NCBI GenBank assembly: GCA_963836195.1
Contig: CAWIIX010000033.1
Span: forward strand, 496,001-560,000
Length of the DNA stretch: 64,000 nucleotides
Origin: Trebonia sp963836195
GTDB lineage: Bacteria > Actinomycetota > Actinomycetes > Streptosporangiales > Streptosporangiaceae
Reading direction: 5' to 3'
In this document: one piece after another, positions 54,950 to 63,742 of the stretch
Numbering within the stretch: position 1 is the stretch's first letter
Layout of the letters: every line of letters begins with the position of its first letter
The notes under the pieces: generated by a model
What the model was told of the DNA's origin: nothing
Databases searched by the model: none
Seen by the model: only the letters and a program-made list of their open reading frames with translations
Made by a program: the position numbers and the translations under genes

Positions 54950-57025
54950 ATGAGTCACGATCTGCCCGCCGACCGGTACCTCGACCGGGAGTACAGCTGG
55001 GTCCAGTTCAACCAGCGCGTCCTCGAACTGGCGGAGGACGACCAAATCCCCCTGCTCGAGCGCGTCCGCTTCCTCGCCATCTTCGCCTCCAACTTCGACG
55101 AGTTCTTCCAGGTCAGGATCGCCGGACTGGTGCGGAGGCTGGCCGCAGGCTTCCCGGTCCAGAACGCCATCGGCTGGACCTCGGAGCAGCTCCTTGAGAA
55201 CACCCTGACCAAGGCCGGCCTGCTGGCGAGCAGGCACGCGGCCGTCTTCGCGGACCAGATCAAGCCCGCCCTCACCAGCCACGGCATCGAGATCCTGCGC
55301 TGGAAGGAGCTCACCGGCGACGAACGCGCGGGCCTGACCGAGCTGTTCAAGAAGAGCGTCTACCCGGTGCTGACGCCGCTGGTGGTCGACCCGGCGCACC
55401 CGTTCCCGTTCATCTCCGGGCTGTCGCTCAACCTCGCGGTCACCCTCGTCGACCCGGAGGAGGGCGTCTCCATGTTCGCCCGGGTCAAGGTGCCGCCGCT
55501 GCTGCCGCGGTTCTTCAACGTCGGCCAGTACCGCTATGTACCGATCGAGGACGTGATCGCGGCCCATCTAGGCCAGCTCTTCGGCGGCATGGACATCGTC
55601 GAGACCTACGTCTTCCGCGTCACCCGGGTCCGCGAGCTCGAGGTCGACGAGGACGTCACCGAGAACCTGCTCCAGGCGATGGAGCGCGAGCTGGTCAAGC
55701 GGCGATTCGAGCCCGCCGTCCGGCTCGAGGTCGAGCAGGACATGTCGCAGGACGTGGTCTGCCGGCTGGCCAAGGAGCTCAGCGTCGATGAGAACGCGAT
55801 CAACCGGCTGCCCTGGCCGCTGGACCTGACCGGTCTGAACGCGATCGCGGACCTGTCGATCGCGGCGCTCAAGTACCCGCCGTTCGTGCCGAACACCAAG
55901 GCGGTCCCGACCGACGCCCCGATCTTCGACACGCTCGACGAGCGGGACGTGCTCGTGCACCACCCGTACGACTCGTTCACCACGACCGTGCAGCGGCTGG
56001 TCGAGGAGGCGGCGGCGGACCCTCGGGTGCTGGCGATCAAGCAGACCCTGTACCGGACCAGCGGGCAGTCGCCGATCGTGGACGCGCTGATCGACGCGGC
56101 CGAGGCGGGCAAGCAGGTCGTGGTGGTGGTGGAGATCAAGGCCCGCTTCGACGAGAAGGCGAACATCACCTGGGCGCGCAAGCTGGAGGAGGCCGGCTGC
56201 CACGTGGTCTACGGCTTCGTCGGCTGGAAGACGCACGCCAAGCTGATGCTCATCGTCCGGCAGGCGCCCGACGGCACCCTGCGGCGCTACTGCCACATCG
56301 GCACCGGCAACTACCACCCGACGACGGCCCGCCTCTACGAGGACTTCGGCCTGCTCACCTCCGACCCGACGGTCGGCGAGGACGTCACCGACCTGTTCAA
56401 CCACCTCACCGGGTACAGCAGGAAGATCGACTACCGCCGGCTGCTCGTCGCCCCCGAGGCGCTGCGGACCGGGATCGTGAGTCGGATCGACGCGCAGGCG
56501 GAGCTGGCCCGGGCGGGCCGGCCCGCCAAGATCGCGTTCAAGTGCAACGCGGTCGTCGACGAGGCGGTCATCGACGCGCTCTACCTGGCCTCGCAGGCCG
56601 GGGTGGAAGTCGACCTGTGGATCCGCGGCATGTGCGCGCTCAAGCCGGGCGTGCCCGGACTGTCGGAGACGATCCGGGTCCGCAGCGTGCTCGGCCGGTT
56701 CCTCGAGCACTCGCGCATCTACGCCTTCGGCACCGGCGACCCCGACCCGGAAGCCCGCAGCGAGATCTTCCTCGGCAGCGCCGACATGATGCACAGGAAC
56801 CTGGATCGACGGGTGGAGTCCCTGGTGCTTGTGGACGACCCCGGACACAGCGCTAAGCTTCGTGAGCTGATCGCGATGGGCATGGACGACCGCACGTCGT
56901 CCTGGTGGCTCGACGGCGACGGCACCTGGACCAGACACGCCCGCGACGTCGACGGCACACCGCTGACCGACGTCCAGGAGTTCCTGATCATGGATAAGAG
57001 CCGAGGACGCGTCTCTGATGGCTAG
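54950..57025 (+). CDS. ppk1: Polyphosphate kinase 1
   Basis: Makes polyphosphate from ATP by a phosphohistidine. 691 residues from ATG 54950. N-domain YLDREYSWVQFNQRVLELAEDDQIPLLERVRFLAIFASNFDEFFQVRIAGL. HHPYDSF and AIKQTLYRTSGQSPIVDALIDAAEAGKQVVVVVEIKARFDE. Catalytic His in HIGTGNYHPTTARLYEDFGLL (about 452). The second His motif region has KLMLIVR and LTGYSRKIDYRRLLVAP. Overlaps the mutT1 start by 8 bases, the classic actinobacterial ppk-mutT1 operon. Confidence 0.97.
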   Translation: MSHDLPADRYLDREYSWVQFNQRVLELAEDDQIPLLERVRFLAIFASNFDEFFQVRIAGLVRRLAAGFPVQNAIGWTSEQLLENTLTKAGLLASRHAAVFADQIKPALTSHGIEILRWKELTGDERAGLTELFKKSVYPVLTPLVVDPAHPFPFISGLSLNLAVTLVDPEEGVSMFARVKVPPLLPRFFNVGQYRYVPIEDVIAAHLGQLFGGMDIVETYVFRVTRVRELEVDEDVTENLLQAMERELVKRRFEPAVRLEVEQDMSQDVVCRLAKELSVDENAINRLPWPLDLTGLNAIADLSIAALKYPPFVPNTKAVPTDAPIFDTLDERDVLVHHPYDSFTTTVQRLVEEAAADPRVLAIKQTLYRTSGQSPIVDALIDAAEAGKQVVVVVEIKARFDEKANITWARKLEEAGCHVVYGFVGWKTHAKLMLIVRQAPDGTLRRYCHIGTGNYHPTTARLYEDFGLLTSDPTVGEDVTDLFNHLTGYSRKIDYRRLLVAPEALRTGIVSRIDAQAELARAGRPAKIAFKCNAVVDEAVIDALYLASQAGVEVDLWIRGMCALKPGVPGLSETIRVRSVLGRFLEHSRIYAFGTGDPDPEARSEIFLGSADMMHRNLDRRVESLVLVDDPGHSAKLRELIAMGMDDRTSSWWLDGDGTWTRHARDVDGTPLTDVQEFLIMDKSRGRVSDG

Positions 57026-58394
57026 CAGCAAGCCCGAGTCCAAGCTGATCAAGGCGGCCGGCGCGGTCGCCTGGCGGCCGGGGCCTAATGGCAAGCCGGA
57101 GATCCTCCTCGTGCACAGGAAGAAGTACGACGACTGGTCGCTGCCCAAGGGCAAGGTCGAGCCGGGCGAGCCGCTCCCGGTCACCGCCGTCCGCGAGGTG
57201 CTCGAAGAGGGCGGGGCGCACCTGGCTCTCGGCCGCCGCCTCGCCTCGATCCGCTACAACGTGGGCGGCCGCCCCAAGCGGGTGCACTACTGGTCGGCGG
57301 CGGTCACCTCGCTCGACGAACGCGCGATCCCCAACGACGAGGTGGACAGGATCGAGTGGGCGGACGCCGACCACGCGGTCGAGCGGGTCAGCTACCGCCA
57401 CGATCACGGGGTGCTGGCCGACTTCGCCCGGCTGCCCGCGCAGACCGTTCCGGTGATCCTGCTGCGGCACGCCCGCGCGGTGGCCAAGTCGAACTGGAAG
57501 CGCGGCGACGACCGCCGCCCGCTCGACGACGCCGGCCGCGCCGACGCCAAGGCCCTGGCCGAGCTGCTCGCGTGCTTCGGCCCCCGCGCCCGGCTCATCA
57601 CCTCGCCCGCCGCCCGCTGCGTGGAAACCCTCCGCCCGTTCGCGGAGCTCTCCGGCGCCGAGCTGCGGGAAGAGCCCTCCCTCTACATTCACCACCAGTC
57701 ATCCCGAACGGTCCCGGCTGACTCTCAGCCGTCCATTGCCGCCCTCCTGTCCGAGGCCATCACGGCGGGCGAGCCCACGATCTTCTGCGCTCACCGGGAG
57801 AACATCCCCGTCCTCCAGGCCGCCGCCCTGTCCGCTCTCGGCCACGCCCAGCCCCCGTCGGACGCCGCCCCCGGCAGCCCCCTGGCCGACGTCGGCCTCA
57901 AGGCATTCCCCGAGCTCCCCAAGGACTGGGACGACCCCCTCCCCACCTCCGGCTTCTGGGTCCTGAACCTAACCCTCCCCCCACCTCCCTCACCCCATTC
58001 GTCCCCGGCGACCCCACCCTCACCCGCGACCCAGTCGTCACCCGCCGCACCATCCGCACCCGCCGCCCCGCCCGACCAGCAGCTCCCCGCCTGGCGTCGC
58101 TGGTTCCGGGCCCGCGCCCACACCGGTGCCCACGCCCGCTCACCCCGCCCCGCCGCCCCCGCGCCCGGCACCGCCGCCCCAGCGCCCGGCACCGCCGCCA
58201 CCCCACCTCCTCACGACGCCGCCACCCCGCCCAGCACCGCCGCCAGCTCTCCCGAACTACTCGCCGCCCCGGTCCTCGCCCCTGACTCCTCCGCCGCCCG
58301 GCCCACCGCGCTCACCCGCGAAACCAGCGACCCACACGCCCCCTCAGCCCCCCGCCTAATTTCCGCCGACCGTTACGACCTCACCGAACCCTGA
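57018..58394 (+). CDS. NUDIX hydrolase fused to histidine phosphatase (MutT1-like) with Pro-rich tail
   Basis: 458 residues. Nudix domain about 10-135 with box GKVEPGEPLPVTAVREVLEEGG. Histidine-phosphatase domain about 147-310 starts VILLRHARAVAKSNW (catalytic RHA), with EEPSLYIH and the second His in IFCAHRENIP. Mycobacterial MutT1 degrades 8-oxo-dGTP and diadenosine polyphosphates. The final ~140 residues are a Pro/Ala/Ser-rich extension absent from ordinary MutT1. Coupled to ppk1. Confidence 0.93.
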   Translation: MASSKPESKLIKAAGAVAWRPGPNGKPEILLVHRKKYDDWSLPKGKVEPGEPLPVTAVREVLEEGGAHLALGRRLASIRYNVGGRPKRVHYWSAAVTSLDERAIPNDEVDRIEWADADHAVERVSYRHDHGVLADFARLPAQTVPVILLRHARAVAKSNWKRGDDRRPLDDAGRADAKALAELLACFGPRARLITSPAARCVETLRPFAELSGAELREEPSLYIHHQSSRTVPADSQPSIAALLSEAITAGEPTIFCAHRENIPVLQAAALSALGHAQPPSDAAPGSPLADVGLKAFPELPKDWDDPLPTSGFWVLNLTLPPPPSPHSSPATPPSPATQSSPAAPSAPAAPPDQQLPAWRRWFRARAHTGAHARSPRPAAPAPGTAAPAPGTAATPPPHDAATPPSTAASSPELLAAPVLAPDSSAARPTALTRETSDPHAPSAPRLISADRYDLTEP

Positions 58395-58402
58395 TCAGCC
58401 CA

Positions 58403-58520
58403 GATAACAGCAAAAAGCCGCAGGCGCACGAGTTATTGTGCGACGTTTCAATACGTTTTCCGGGCGTTTCGTCGCACAATAATCCTGACGCCCGTCCAGC
58501 CAAGGGATAACAGTAAAAAG
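58403..58520. repeat. MITE-like ~120-bp dispersed element, copy 2
   Basis: Bounded by GATAACAGCAAAAAG (58403) and GATAACAGTAAAAAG (58506). Inner arms TTATTGTGCGAC (58433-58444) and GTCGCACAATAA (58471-58482) are perfect complements. The middle CGTTTCAATACGTT matches copy 1. Sits between the convergent mutT1 and dedA genes. Confidence 0.88.
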
Positions 58521-58560
58521 TAGACCGCAGGCTCGCCTGAGAATGCCGCGGCTTCGGCCA

Positions 58561-59625
58561 CTAGGCCTTGCCGGCGGATCCAGACTCCGCGCCGTCATCG
58601 GCGTCGCCCGCGTGGTCATCGCTCATGTGGGCGGCGTTGGTCGGGGCGGCGTCGTTGGATTCGGCGGATAGCTCAGGCCTCCCGTTGGCCTCGGTTCCGT
58701 CGGCCGCACCAGGTTCCCCTACCTCATCGGCATCCTCGGCCGGCGCTTCTTCTCTCCTGCCATCAGCGGCGTCGGTAGCGGCGGGGGCTTCGGCGCCCTG
58801 AGCGCCGGCAGCCTCGCCGTCCCCGGCAGCCTCGCCGTCGCCGGTGTTCTCGCCGTTGCCGGTGCCCTCGCCGACAACAGAGTCACCGCCCGTCCCGCCC
58901 GACTCGGCCGGGTCGGCCGACCCAACCGACTCGGCCGGGTCGGCCGACCCAACCGACCGAGCCGGCCGGACCGCCTGCCGTCGCCTGCGCACGACGTGGC
59001 GCGCGATCAAGCCGACGATCACCACCACCGCCGCAATCGCGACGTACAGCGAGTACCGGGTGATGACGCTGTAGATCGTGTTGATGTGCTGGCCGGCGAA
59101 GTAGCCGATGCTCACCCAGGTGCCGACCCAGAGCGCGGCGCCGAGCGCGTTGTAGGCGATGAAGCGGAGCCAGTGCATCTTGGTGATGCCGGCGATGATC
59201 CCGTTGGCCTGCCGGAGCCCCTCGATGAAGCGCGCGATGGTGATGATCTTGGCGCCCTGGCGGTCGAAGAATTCCTCCGCCTTATCCAGCCGTTCCGGGG
59301 TGAGGAACACGTACTTGCCCCACCGGTCCACTACCCGGCGCCCGCCGAACCGGCCGATCCCGTATCCGATGTTGTCGCCGAACACGGCCGCGAAGAACGC
59401 GACCAGGCCGACCGCGACCACGTTCAGCCGGCCGGAGCCGGCGTAGATGGAGGCGGCGATGATCACGGTCTCGCCCGGCACCGGGATCCCGAAATCCTCC
59501 ACCAGCACGAGAAAGAAGATCGCCCACAGCCCGTAGTGCTCAAGCGGCGACGCCAGTGCCTCCAAGAACCCCGGCAGCGCAGGCTGGGGCGCGCTGGCAA
59601 CGGCGGCGGCGATGGTGGTGAGCAC
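58561..59625 (-). CDS. DedA-family membrane protein with long acidic C-terminal tail
   Basis: 354 residues from GTG 59625, two bases after the rnd stop. The DedA core about 20-215: HYGLWAIFFLVLVEDFGIPVPGETVIIAASIYAG, FFAAVFGDNIGYGIGRFGGRRVV, RFIEGLRQANGIIAGITKMHW, GAALWVGTWVSIGYFAGQ. DedA proteins are lipid scramblase/flippase-like transporters (undecaprenyl phosphate or phospholipids). After the last helix the tail is ~130 residues of Ala/Glu/Asp/Gly with a 24-nt duplication (SVGSADPAE twice). Confidence 0.9.
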   Translation of the reverse strand: MLTTIAAAVASAPQPALPGFLEALASPLEHYGLWAIFFLVLVEDFGIPVPGETVIIAASIYAGSGRLNVVAVGLVAFFAAVFGDNIGYGIGRFGGRRVVDRWGKYVFLTPERLDKAEEFFDRQGAKIITIARFIEGLRQANGIIAGITKMHWLRFIAYNALGAALWVGTWVSIGYFAGQHINTIYSVITRYSLYVAIAAVVVIVGLIARHVVRRRRQAVRPARSVGSADPAESVGSADPAESGGTGGDSVVGEGTGNGENTGDGEAAGDGEAAGAQGAEAPAATDAADGRREEAPAEDADEVGEPGAADGTEANGRPELSAESNDAAPTNAAHMSDDHAGDADDGAESGSAGKA

Positions 59626-59627
59626 CC

Positions 59628-61079
59628 CTAACCCGCCGCCGCCTCCGTCGCCGCCGCGAACGCCTCGGCGAGCGGGCCGGCCGTCAGCTCCGCCTGCCAG
59701 GGGCGGGCGCCGAAGCCGGTCAGGGTCGCAGTGATCGCCTCCGCGGTCGCGGGAGCGGGCGGCTCCCAGGCCAGCCGGCGCAGCGCGTCCGGGGGGAGCA
59801 GGTTCTCGGCCGGCAGCCGGTTCGCGGTCGCGAGCGCGCTGACCGCCTCCCGGCCGGCCGCGAGCCTGGCCGCCGCGGCCGGGTCGCGTTCGGCCCAGCG
59901 GTGCGCGGGCGGCGGACCGCCGGTCGCGGTGGCGCCGGCCACCTCGGGTAGCTCGCCCTCGTCGAGTGCGCGGGCGCGCAGCACCGCCGCCTGCCAGCGG
60001 GCCGAGTGCCTGCGGGCGTTCCGCGCGTGGAAGCCGTTGATCCGGTCGAGTTGCGGGCGGCCGGTCGGCGGCACCTTGCCCGCCTCGGCCCGGGCCGCCT
60101 CGATGATCGCCTGGTCGGCGAGCACCCGGCGGGGCGACAGGTCGGCCTCGCGGGCCACCTCGTCGCGCTCCTGCCAGAGCTCGCGGACGACGGCGAGCGA
60201 ACGCCGGGTGCGCACCTTGTGGATGCCCGAGGTGCGCCGCCACGGATCGACCCGCGGCGGCGCCGGGGGAGCGGCCGCGATCGCGGCGAATTCCTGCCGC
60301 GCCCACTCGGTCTTGCCCTCGGCGTCGAGCTGGTCCGCTAGCGCGTCGCGCAGCTCGGTGAGAATCTCCACGTCGAGCGCCGCGTACTTGAGCATCTCGG
60401 TCGGCAGCGGCCGGATCGACCAGTCGGCGGCCGAATGCTCCTTGGCCAGCCGGAAGCCGAGCACCTCGTCGAGCATGGTGCCGAGCGCCACCCGCGGGTA
60501 GCCAAGCAGCCGCCCCGCCAGCTCGGTATCAAACAGCTCCCTCGGCCGGTAGCCGATCTCGGCCAGGCACGGCAGGTCCTGCGACGCGGCGTGCAGGACG
60601 GCCTCGACATCAGCCAGCGCCGCGTCCAGGCCGGACAGGTCGGGGGCGCCGATCGGGTCGATCAGCACCGTCCCGGCGCCGGCCCGGCGCAGCTGGACCA
60701 GGTAGGCCCGCTGCCCGTAGCGGTAACCGGAGGCCCGCTCGGCGTCCACCGCGACCGGCCCGGTCCCGGCCGCGAGCCGTTCCACCGCGACGGCGAGATC
60801 CTCGGGCGTCGCGATCACCGGCGGCAGCCCCTCGCGCGGCTCCAGCAGGTCGATGACCTCCCGCTCCGGCTTCTCGTCGCCCGCCGCCTCGCCGTCCGCC
60901 ACCCCGTCAGCCACAGAACCGTCAGCCACCGAACCGTCAGCCACAGAACCGTCAGCCACGGAGCCGTCGTCCACGGAGCCGTCGTCCACGGAGTCGTCAG
61001 CCGCAAAGTCGTCGGCGTCCGCCGACAGCGCCACCGCGTCCGGCGTCTGCTCCTCAGATTCCTCGCTCGCCGCCGTCAT
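59628..61079 (-). CDS. rnd: Ribonuclease D-like 3'-5' exonuclease with HRDC domain
   Basis: 483 residues from ATG 61079 (ATGA overlap with DUF3000). The acidic N-terminus has a 15-nt tandem repeat (DGSVA units, about 60905-60996). Exonuclease domain about 70-245: VAVDAERASGYRYGQRAYLVQL (DE), VLHAASQDLPCLAEIGYRP, FDTELAGRLLGYPRVAL, and the third Asp in YAALDVEILTELRDAL. HRDC domain about 265-350 (LAVVRELWQERDEVAREADLSPRRVLADQAIIEAA). Trims the 3' ends of structured RNA precursors. The order rnd-DUF3000-hemE is conserved in actinomycetes. Confidence 0.93.
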   Translation of the reverse strand: MTAASEESEEQTPDAVALSADADDFAADDSVDDGSVDDGSVADGSVADGSVADGSVADGVADGEAAGDEKPEREVIDLLEPREGLPPVIATPEDLAVAVERLAAGTGPVAVDAERASGYRYGQRAYLVQLRRAGAGTVLIDPIGAPDLSGLDAALADVEAVLHAASQDLPCLAEIGYRPRELFDTELAGRLLGYPRVALGTMLDEVLGFRLAKEHSAADWSIRPLPTEMLKYAALDVEILTELRDALADQLDAEGKTEWARQEFAAIAAAPPAPPRVDPWRRTSGIHKVRTRRSLAVVRELWQERDEVAREADLSPRRVLADQAIIEAARAEAGKVPPTGRPQLDRINGFHARNARRHSARWQAAVLRARALDEGELPEVAGATATGGPPPAHRWAERDPAAAARLAAGREAVSALATANRLPAENLLPPDALRRLAWEPPAPATAEAITATLTGFGARPWQAELTAGPLAEAFAAATEAAAG

Positions 61080-61912
61080 CCGCGCCGCCGCCCACCCGAA
61101 CCCGAACCGGAACCGACGCCAGGCCCGCGTCCGGGCCCGCCCGCCCGCGCTCGCCCGCCCCGGCTGCCGATCGCGAGCGTGCCCGCCGCGGGCAGCCCGG
61201 CCGCCGACGCCAGCAGCTCGCACCAGGCGGCCACCGCCCCGCCGATCTCACCCGCAAGCTCGGCCCCAAGCGAGGCCCCGACCTCAAGCGAGCCCCCGAT
61301 CCCGGCCTCGCCTCCAAGCTCGGACCCGTCGTCGCCGGGGCACCAGGAGGCCCGCAGCTCGAACCCGGTGGCAGGAACATCGTCGGCCTTCGCCCCGTAG
61401 CCCTCGGTGATCACCCGGGTGACGGTGCCGCTCGGGGCCGCGTAGCCGGGCGCGTGCAGGTCGAGGGCGTCGGTCAGCCAGGACCAGCCGACCTCGCCCA
61501 GCAGCGGGTCGGCCGCCATCTCCTCTTCCACGTCGGCCTGGACCTGGATCACGATCCGGAAGGTCCCGGTCCAGCCGTCCTGGCCGGCCGGGTCATACAG
61601 CAGCATGAGCTTGCCCTCGCCCGCCTCCTCGCCGTCGCGGAAGGCGGTGGCGGCCAGCGCGACCGCGTGCGGCGCGAGCCGCTTGAGGGCCGGCCACCCC
61701 TCGAACTCGAGGTCATCCCGGACCGAGGCGACCGCGTCGCGGCCCGCCTCGAGGGCCGCCACGGCGGCGTCGAAGACCGGATCGCCCGTCTGCGAGCCCA
61801 GCCCCGGAGCCGGGTCGTCGCGGCCCGCGGCCGCCGTTCGGTGATGGCCAGCGGGGACGGCATCCGCCTGTCCGCCTGCCCGCAGCGGCGCGGGCGTCTC
61901 AGCCAACCTCAT
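61076..61912 (-). CDS. DUF3000 domain-containing protein
   Basis: 278 residues. The domain begins about residue 45 (PVFDAAVAALEAGRDAVASVRDDLEFEGWPALKRLAPHAVALAATAF) and continues LMLLYDPAGQDGWTGTFRIVIQVQADVEEEMAADPLLGEVGWSWLTDALD to ASWCPG. The C-terminal ~35 residues are a Gly/Arg tail. An actinobacterial protein of unknown function, always near rnd and hemE. The 40-residue N-terminal segment is probably disordered. Confidence 0.9.
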   Translation of the reverse strand: MRLAETPAPLRAGGQADAVPAGHHRTAAAGRDDPAPGLGSQTGDPVFDAAVAALEAGRDAVASVRDDLEFEGWPALKRLAPHAVALAATAFRDGEEAGEGKLMLLYDPAGQDGWTGTFRIVIQVQADVEEEMAADPLLGEVGWSWLTDALDLHAPGYAAPSGTVTRVITEGYGAKADDVPATGFELRASWCPGDDGSELGGEAGIGGSLEVGASLGAELAGEIGGAVAAWCELLASAAGLPAAGTLAIGSRGGRARAGGPGRGPGVGSGSGSGGRRRG

Positions 61913-61981
61913 GGCCTGAGCGTACGTCGTGCCGGCCAGCGGCCGGTGCCCGGGCGGCCGTTAAGCGGCCCTGAGGTGCGG

Positions 61982-62185
61982 TTACGCGGCACGGACGGAA
62001 TGCTCGGGCGCGACCTCGACGTCGGGCAGGGAGCCGATGACGATGCCCATGATGACGCCGGCCCCGCAGGCCGTGCACGCCCACTCCGGGCACTCGCCGG
62101 CCACGTCGGGGCACACACCCGCGTGGACCTGCTCGAATGGCTCGTCGGCACCACAATCGGGACAGTTCCCGAGCGGCTGCGTCAT
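61982..62185 (-). CDS. Small zinc-ribbon-like protein
   Basis: 67 residues. CxxC pairs in NCPDCGAD (8-11) and ACTACGAG (about 37-40), plus two further cysteines (VCPDV, ECPEW), sufficient for a zinc ribbon. A hydrophobic segment GVIMGIVIGSLPDVEV follows. No Shine-Dalgarno check beyond position. Between DUF3000 and hemE, a location where similar short Cys proteins are found in actinomycetes. Function unknown. Confidence 0.7.
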   Translation of the reverse strand: MTQPLGNCPDCGADEPFEQVHAGVCPDVAGECPEWACTACGAGVIMGIVIGSLPDVEVAPEHSVRAA

Positions 62186-62368
62186 CGCGATGGCCCCCTA
62201 CACTTCTCGGCCCACTAAAATCACTGGAATCTCTGAAATGACCGTGCGGTACATGGCGAGACTTCACCTGGATCTTGGCATGTGCGGGTGCGATTTCGGC
62301 GGATCTCGCCCGGCGTGTCGCCGAGGCGGGTAGCTGACGCCGCAATCGGGTATGAGAGGATACTCCGA

Positions 62369-63412
62369 GTGAACCAGCCCCTGACGAATTCGCCCTTTCT
62401 CCGCGCCTGCAGGCGGGAGCCGGTGCCGTATACCCCGGTGTGGTTCATGCGCCAGGCCGGCCGCTCGCTCCCCGAGTACAAGAAGGTGCGCGCGGGCACC
62501 GCGATGCTCGAGTCGTGCACCCGGCCGGACTTGGTCACCGAGATCACCCTGCAGCCGATGCGCCGCTACGACGTCGACGCGGCCGTCCTGTTCAGCGACA
62601 TCGTGGTGCCGCTGAAGGCGGTCGGCGTGGACGTGGAGATCAAGCCGGGCGTCGGCCCGGTCGTCGACAGCCCGATTCGGGCCATGTCCGACCTCGCGCG
62701 GCTGCGCGACCTGACGCCCGACGACGTCCCCTACATCACCGAGTCGGTCAAGGCGCTGACCGCCGAGCTCGGCGGCAAGCCGCTGATCGGCTTCGCGGGC
62801 GGCCCCTTCACGCTGGCGTCGTACCTGATCGAGGGCGGTCCGTCCAAGAATCACGACCGGACCAAGGCGCTGATGTACGGCGACCCGGAGCTCTGGCACG
62901 CGCTGATGGGGCGGCTGGCGGCCATCGCCATCTCGTTCCTGCAGGTGCAGGTGGCGGCGGGGGCGTCGGCGGTGCAGCTGTTCGACTCCTGGGTCGGCGT
63001 GGTCTCGCCCGAGGACTACCGGCACGCGATCCTGCCGCACACCCGGCGGATCTTCGCCGCGCTGGCGCCGTCGGGGGTGCCGAGGATCCACTTCGGCGTC
63101 GGCACCGGCGAGCTGCTGGGCCTGCTCGGCGAGGCCGGCGCGGACGTGGTCGGGGTCGACTGGCGGATCCCGGTCGACGAGGGCGCCCGGCGGGTCGGCC
63201 CGGGCAAGGCGATCCAGGGCAACCTGGACCCGTCGGTGCTGCTCGCCCCCTGGGACGTGATCGAGCCCCGCGCCCGCGCCATCCTCGACCGCGGCCGGAC
63301 GCTGCCGGGGCACATCTTCAACCTCGGCCACGGCGTCCTCCCGGAGACCAACCCGGACATGCTGGCCCGGCTCGCCGACCTCGTCCACGAGGCCTCCACC
63401 GCCCGCGCCTGA
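62369..63412 (+). CDS. hemE: Uroporphyrinogen decarboxylase
   Basis: Decarboxylates uroporphyrinogen III to coproporphyrinogen III in haem synthesis, without a cofactor. 347 residues. GTG 62369 after AGAGGA. Active-site PVWFMRQAGRSLPEYKKVR (arginines), DAAVLFSDIVVPLKAVGVDVEIKPGVGP, GFAGGPFTLASYLIEGG, LFDSWVGVVSPEDYR and FNLGHGVLPETNPD. The ORF opens upstream at 62282, but that part is not conserved. Confidence 0.98.
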   Translation: MNQPLTNSPFLRACRREPVPYTPVWFMRQAGRSLPEYKKVRAGTAMLESCTRPDLVTEITLQPMRRYDVDAAVLFSDIVVPLKAVGVDVEIKPGVGPVVDSPIRAMSDLARLRDLTPDDVPYITESVKALTAELGGKPLIGFAGGPFTLASYLIEGGPSKNHDRTKALMYGDPELWHALMGRLAAIAISFLQVQVAAGASAVQLFDSWVGVVSPEDYRHAILPHTRRIFAALAPSGVPRIHFGVGTGELLGLLGEAGADVVGVDWRIPVDEGARRVGPGKAIQGNLDPSVLLAPWDVIEPRARAILDRGRTLPGHIFNLGHGVLPETNPDMLARLADLVHEASTARA

Positions 63413-63422
63413 CGGTCAAAAA

Positions 63423-63449
63423 GATCAAAATCCGTCTATCGAACGGACC
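63423..63449. repeat. Dispersed GGTCCGTTCG element, copy C
   Basis: GATCAAAATCCGTCTATCGAACGGACC, ten bases after the hemE stop: same order of parts as copies A and B, with a changed centre. Also holds a short TCCGT/ACGGA stem. Confidence 0.5.
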
Positions 63450-63742
63450 CTGGTTCCACCCAGTCCGCCAGGCTCGATGCCGCCCGCGGGGCAAGCGGAC
63501 GGCATCGGGCAACCTCGTTCCGTTTAGGGCGCCGGCGCGATGTCCCACTGCTGGCACACGTTGTCCAGGCGCCCACTGGCGGACGACGGACATCGCGGTC
63601 GACCGCACCGATGAAGCCCGTCGCCGCGCCGACCACGCCCGCCTCGTCAGGAAGGTCAGGATCGAGACGCGGGAGGCCCGCCACAGCCGCGAGGGGGCCG
63701 GATCCGGCGCTCCCATCCGGTGGCGGGCCTGGGGCTGGAGCC
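63450..63742. other. Intergenic stretch with no assignable gene
   Basis: No frame here has a convincing start, codon pattern and motif together. One plus-strand frame reads VDRTDEARRRADHARLVRKVR, a charged helix that could be a worn gene fragment, but nothing matches a family I know. Confidence 0.4.

Noticed and set aside
55568..57184. 538-residue minus-strand ORF
   Set aside because: Antisense of ppk1; composition is typical of shadow frames in high-GC DNA.
59626..60306. N-terminal extension of DedA to 60306 (581 residues)
   Set aside because: The extra 227 codons are antisense-free but out-of-frame rnd sequence; the DedA signature starts after GTG 59625.
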